Assembly (NCBI GenBank): GCA_003250355.1 | Contig: QKGS01000044.1 | Location: 1 to 55,794, forward strand | Source: Bacteroidota bacterium | Lineage (GTDB): Bacteria > Bacteroidota > Bacteroidia > Bacteroidales > SZUA-534 | Reading direction: 5' to 3' | DNA length: 55,794 nt | In this document: piece after piece, positions 52,881-55,794 of the stretch | How positions within the stretch are numbered: the first letter of the stretch is position 1 | Layout: every line of letters starts with the position of its first letter | The notes under the pieces: model-generated | Database searches by the model: none | What the model was told of the DNA's origin: nothing | Seen by the model: the letters and a program-made list of their open reading frames with translations, nothing else | Made by a program: the position numbers and the translations under genes

Positions 52881-53357
52881 ATGAGTATATCGTACATAAC
52901 AGAAGAAGGATTAAAAAAGCTTATAGCAGAAGTTGATAAGCTTAAATCGGTTGACCGCCCGCGAATATCGCAGGAAATAGCGGATGCTCGCGATAAAGGT
53001 GACCTTTCGGAAAATGCTGAGTACGATGCTGCAAAAGAGGCTCAGGGTTTATTGGAATTAAAAATATCGCAGCTTGAAGATAAAATCAGAAATGCCCGTA
53101 TTATTGACGAATCGAAACTCGATTATACTGCTGTTCAGATACTTTCGAAAGTTAAACTTAAAAATATAAAAAACGGTGCTACCATGCAGTATGCAATAGT
53201 ATCGGAAACCGAAGCCGATGTGAAAGCCGGTAAAATATCAATAGCAACTCCTATTGCAAAAGGACTGCTTGGCAAAAAAGTGGGCGATATAGCTAAGGTT
53301 AAAGTACCTTCGGGTGAAATGGAGTTTGAAATATTAGAAATAGGCCCTATTGCTTAA
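52881..53357 (+). CDS. greA: Transcription elongation factor GreA
   Basis: This 158-residue factor rescues backtracked RNA polymerase. The N-terminal coiled coil has SRPRISQEIADARDKGDLSE-like sequence ending GDLSENAEYDAAKEAQ, with the acidic tip residues that reach the active site. The FKBP-like C-terminal domain has the ISIATPIAKGLLGKKVGD segment. The leader contains a possible attenuator. Confidence 0.96.
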   Translation: MSISYITEEGLKKLIAEVDKLKSVDRPRISQEIADARDKGDLSENAEYDAAKEAQGLLELKISQLEDKIRNARIIDESKLDYTAVQILSKVKLKNIKNGATMQYAIVSETEADVKAGKISIATPIAKGLLGKKVGDIAKVKVPSGEMEFEILEIGPIA

Positions 53358-53391
53358 TATTTAACATTTCCCCACCAATTTATATAAAAGC

Positions 53392-53793
53392 ATGGCAAGC
53401 ATTTTTACTAAAATAGTTAATGGAGAAATACCAAGCTACAAAATAGCCGAAGACGATAAATACTACGCCTTTCTCGATATAAATCCATTGAAAGAGGGGC
53501 ATACTTTGGTTATTCCAAAGAAAGAGGTCGACTATATCTTTGACCTCGATTCTGAAACTCTTGGCGGGCTACACCGCTTTTCGCAGAAAATAGCCAAAGC
53601 TATTGAAAAAACAGTGCCGTGCACACGTATCGCCGTAGTTGTATTAGGATTGGAAGTGCCTCATGCTCATATCCATTTAATACCTATGAATAAAGAATCG
53701 GATGTTCACTTTTCAAACCCAAAGCTTAAATTATCGCAAGAAGAATTTATTGCAATTGCCGAAAAAATAAAAGCTAATTTGGAGATTATTTAA
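53392..53793 (+). CDS. HIT-family nucleotide hydrolase (Hint-like)
   Basis: This 133-residue protein starts SIFTKIVNGEIPSYKIAED and carries the histidine triad VPHAHIHLIPM. HIT proteins of this type hydrolyse adenosine 5'-phosphoramidates and acyl-AMPs. Length and motif are normal. It follows greA by 34 bases and is probably in the same transcript. Confidence 0.94.
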   Translation: MASIFTKIVNGEIPSYKIAEDDKYYAFLDINPLKEGHTLVIPKKEVDYIFDLDSETLGGLHRFSQKIAKAIEKTVPCTRIAVVVLGLEVPHAHIHLIPMNKESDVHFSNPKLKLSQEEFIAIAEKIKANLEII

Positions 53794-53820
53794 TTTGAAA
53801 ATGAGATAATGTGAAAATTA

Positions 53821-53880
53821 GGAAATCCTGTCTCCTTTTTACTGTTACCATTTAACCTATAACCTGCACCTGTAACTCAA
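53821..53880. repeat. Low-complexity intergenic repeats before ruvC
   Basis: A TCCTGTCTCC unit (53826-53835) is followed by TTTAACCTATAACCTG (53851-53866). Both belong to the short intergenic repeat families also seen near 27820 and 28450. Confidence 0.45.
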
Positions 53881-53883
53881 TTA

Positions 53884-54432
53884 ATGTCGGAACGAATAAT
53901 ACTAGGAATTGACCCCGGAACAAATCTTATGGGATATGGAGTTATAGAGGTATTCAAAAACAGCCCTAAACTCATATCGATGGGTGTAATTGACCTAAAA
54001 AAAATGACCGACCACTATGTTAAGTTGCAGCATATATTTGACCGCACCATTGGTTTAATAGATTCGTACCACCCCGATGAACTTGCAATAGAAGCCCCTT
54101 TCTTTGGTAAAAATGTACAGTCGATGTTGAAGCTTGGCAGAGCACAGGGAGTTGCTATTGCAGCAGCCTTGTCGCGCCAAATGCCAATATTTGAATATGC
54201 TCCCCGAAAAATTAAAATGTCGATAACAGGAACAGGAACAGCATCGAAAGAACAGGTTGCAGGAATATTACAGCATACACTTAAATTTAAAGAAATACCA
54301 AACGACTTAGATGCTACCGATGGTTTGGCTGCTGCAATGTGCCATTTTTATCAGCGAAAACCAATTGTGGAAGGGAATAGTTACAATTCATGGAAAGATT
54401 TCATAAATAAAAACCCCGGAAGAATAAAGTAA
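53884..54432 (+). CDS. ruvC: Holliday junction resolvase RuvC
   Basis: This 182-residue endonuclease resolves Holliday junctions with RuvAB. Motifs: [17 protein letters not shown] with the first catalytic Asp, [20 protein letters not shown] with the Glu and the substrate-binding loop, and [15 protein letters not shown] with the later Asp pair. Length is normal. No ruvA or ruvB in the window. Confidence 0.96.
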   Translation: MSERIILGIDPGTNLMGYGVIEVFKNSPKLISMGVIDLKKMTDHYVKLQHIFDRTIGLIDSYHPDELAIEAPFFGKNVQSMLKLGRAQGVAIAAALSRQMPIFEYAPRKIKMSITGTGTASKEQVAGILQHTLKFKEIPNDLDATDGLAAAMCHFYQRKPIVEGNSYNSWKDFINKNPGRIK

Positions 54433-54483
54433 AAATTAATAGCAGTTTGTAATACTCTTCAACAGCGACGATAAGAATTTGAT

Positions 54484-54625
54484 GAATATGGTGTGGTGAT
54501 GTGGTGATTTGATGATGTGGAAATGAGATATGTTGCAGGGTTGCAAGGAGACTGTGGGCTGCTACAAGTTTCTATTTTCTATATTCTGTCTCCGGTTTCC
54601 TGTCTTCGGTTTCCGATTTCCTTAA
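54484..54625. repeat. Low-complexity region: GTGGTGAT tandem and pyrimidine-rich repeats
   Basis: 54481-54520 is a run of TGATG, TGTGGTGAT and TGATGTGG units. 54584-54620 holds CTGTCTCCGGTTTCCTGTC and related units. Nothing else is seen in the 54433-54710 gap; an open frame through it is not credible. Confidence 0.5.
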
Positions 54626-54686
54626 TTTGTTATAATTTGCGAATTAGCGGCTTTAAATCGGAGAACATTATATTTCCATTTTTTAC

Positions 54687-54694
54687 TATTTTTG
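54687..54694 (+). promoter_or_regulatory. -7 promoter box of the right-edge ATPase gene
   Basis: TATTTTTG (TAnnTTTG), 17 bases before the ATG at 54711, identical to the box before the left-edge paralog. Confidence 0.55.
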
Positions 54695-54710
54695 TACAAA
54701 ACAATGGTTT

Positions 54711-55794
54711 ATGTACAAGAAAAAACGATTACCAATAGGCAAACAAACTTTTAGAGATATACGTGACCCAAAAGAGAACTACGTGTATATTGACAAAACA
54801 CGTGATGCGCTGAATATGATTGAAGACGGTAGCAACTACTACTTCCTTTCACGCCCCCGCCGCTTTGGTAAGTCGCTGTTTTTAGATACCCTTTCGGAAA
54901 TATTTCTCGGTCATAAGCAACATTTCGAGGGGCTGCACATATACGATAAGTACGACTGGGAACAAAGCTACCCGGTTATTAAAATTGACTTTACAGGGGG
55001 AGGATTATCTAACACTCTACTAATAGAAAACTCGATTCGGGAAACACTCATAGCCAATTGCAAACAGTACAACATTGATTTTGAGCGAGATATTGAGAAT
55101 ATTGATATGGGGAGTATGCTCAAGCGATTAATTAATATATTGTATGAGAAACACAACCAAAAAGTAGTACTGCTTATTGACGAATACGATAAACCTATAA
55201 TTGATAACATAACAAATAAGGAGACAGCCCTTGAAGCACGTAATATTCTTCGAGGATTTTACACATCAATAAAAGCTTGCGACCAATACCTCCGCTTTGT
55301 ATTTATGACCGGGGTTAGCAAATTCAGCAAGCTAAACCTGTTCAGCGGGCTCAACAATATTGAAGATATTACCATCGACCAACGCTATGCTACCATAACA
55401 GGATACACTCACAACGATTTAAAAGAATCGTTTACCGACTATTTAGATGGGGTTGATTTGGATAAAGTAAAGCAATGGTACAATGGTTACAACTATTTCG
55501 GTGAACCTATTTACAACCCATTCGACATACTGCTTTTTCTGTCAAAAGGGGCACAATTCAGCAATTACTGGTGGAAAACCGGAAATCCGAAATTCCTGAT
55601 TGATATTCTACAAAAAAATAAATACTACTTGCCCGACCTTGAAAATATTACAGTAAGTGAAGAGACACTTGAATCGTTCGATGTTGAACATATCAATATC
55701 GTAGCACTGCTTTGGCAAACAGGCTATCTGACTTTCGATAAGGAAGTACCACAACTCGATAGTGTTATTTATAAAATGAAAGTACCAAACCTTG
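54711..55794 (+). CDS. AAA-ATPase-like / PD-(D/E)XK family protein, partial (runs off window)
   Basis: The frame is open from ATG 54711 to the right edge (361 residues). It starts MYKKKRLPIGKQTFRDIRDP and has Walker-A-like RPRRFGKSLF (48-57) and Walker-B-like VVLLIDEYDKP (about 150-160). Other AAA-ATPase_like (PF09820) marks are FYTSIKACDQYLRFVFMTGV, then SKFSKLNLFSGLNNIEDITI and WYNGYNYFGEPIYNPFDILL. The C-terminal PD-(D/E)XK-like domain should lie beyond the edge. Function is not established. Residues about 45-88 are identical to the left-edge gene on the opposite strand. Confidence 0.92.
   Translation, partial: MYKKKRLPIGKQTFRDIRDPKENYVYIDKTRDALNMIEDGSNYYFLSRPRRFGKSLFLDTLSEIFLGHKQHFEGLHIYDKYDWEQSYPVIKIDFTGGGLSNTLLIENSIRETLIANCKQYNIDFERDIENIDMGSMLKRLINILYEKHNQKVVLLIDEYDKPIIDNITNKETALEARNILRGFYTSIKACDQYLRFVFMTGVSKFSKLNLFSGLNNIEDITIDQRYATITGYTHNDLKESFTDYLDGVDLDKVKQWYNGYNYFGEPIYNPFDILLFLSKGAQFSNYWWKTGNPKFLIDILQKNKYYLPDLENITVSEETLESFDVEHINIVALLWQTGYLTFDKEVPQLDSVIYKMKVPNL

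Noticed and set aside
54517-54738. 73-codon open frame in front of the right-edge ATPase gene
   Set aside because: It runs through low-complexity repeats and into the ATPase promoter and start in another frame.
1-55794. tRNA, rRNA, insertion sequences, prophage
   Set aside because: No tRNA cloverleaf, rRNA segment, transposase, integrase or phage structural gene was recognised by eye; a covariance-model search could still find a tRNA I missed.

Overview
The window looks like an AT-rich chromosomal segment of a Bacteroidota species, probably Bacteroidales or Marinilabiliales. The evidence is the promoter grammar (TAnnTTTG boxes a few bases to about 40 bases before starts, on both strands), the many Bacteroidota-restricted families (DUF2723, DUF4199, DUF4625, DUF6029), outer-membrane lipoproteins and TonB-dependent receptors, and conserved blocks such as LytM-dxr-rseP and DUF177-rpmF-plsX-fabH. 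No rRNA, tRNA, CRISPR array, insertion sequence or prophage was seen. The window begins and ends inside two nearly identical AAA-ATPase/PD-(D/E)XK-type genes in opposite orientation, so about 54 kb of ordinary chromosome is bracketed by an inverted gene repeat.

Layout. 0.3-5.4 kb: efp, a histone-H1-like/DUF2934 protein, a membrane metallophosphoesterase, two TlpA-like thioredoxins and a DUF6029 outer-membrane protein. 5.5-12.4 kb: a TonB receptor with a YfiR-like protein, then divergently a likely metal-uptake operon (small His/Cys protein, ZnuD-like TonB receptor, DUF4625 lipoprotein with a His-rich insertion). 12.5-19.5 kb: GT2/DUF4199 pair, SRP RNA, YgjP-like metallopeptidase, pepT, and a large ABCG-type transporter. 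19.9-22.9 kb: a receiver-only response regulator followed by a remarkable fusion of a secreted beta-carbonic anhydrase with a methyl-accepting chemotaxis receptor. 23-31 kb: aminotransferase, M17 aminopeptidase, a PdxA-like protein that has lost all three metal-binding histidines, a tiny zinc-ribbon protein, pepE, a cyclophilin lipoprotein and rsgA. 31.2-31.9 kb: a UPF0175/DUF3368 toxin-antitoxin pair whose toxin is frameshifted. 32-43 kb: rseP, dxr, LytM peptidase, DUF2723 protein, flippase, GT4, rnhB and a polytopic membrane protein. 43-54.4 kb: tyrS, a histidine kinase, DUF177-rpmF-plsX-fabH, bactofilin, AtpZ, a PfkB kinase, a minus-strand trio (Rieske-like lipoprotein, Cys-less thioredoxin fold, unknown protein), greA, HIT protein and ruvC.

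How the genes work together. Several groups are clearly operons by spacing or 1-base TAATG overlaps: tlpA-like/DUF6029, PdxA-like/zinc ribbon, GT4/rnhB, plsX/fabH. Envelope biogenesis dominates the 12-14 kb and 32-43 kb stretches. The strongest candidate for an undescribed system is the carbonic anhydrase-chemoreceptor fusion with its upstream receiver protein: all beta-CA zinc ligands, three membrane segments, a second periplasmic helical sensor region, HAMP, a complete signalling hairpin and a C-terminal CheR-type pentapeptide are present, which suggests a CO2/bicarbonate (or pH) chemosensor. The second is the degenerate PdxA paralog with its translationally coupled zinc ribbon.
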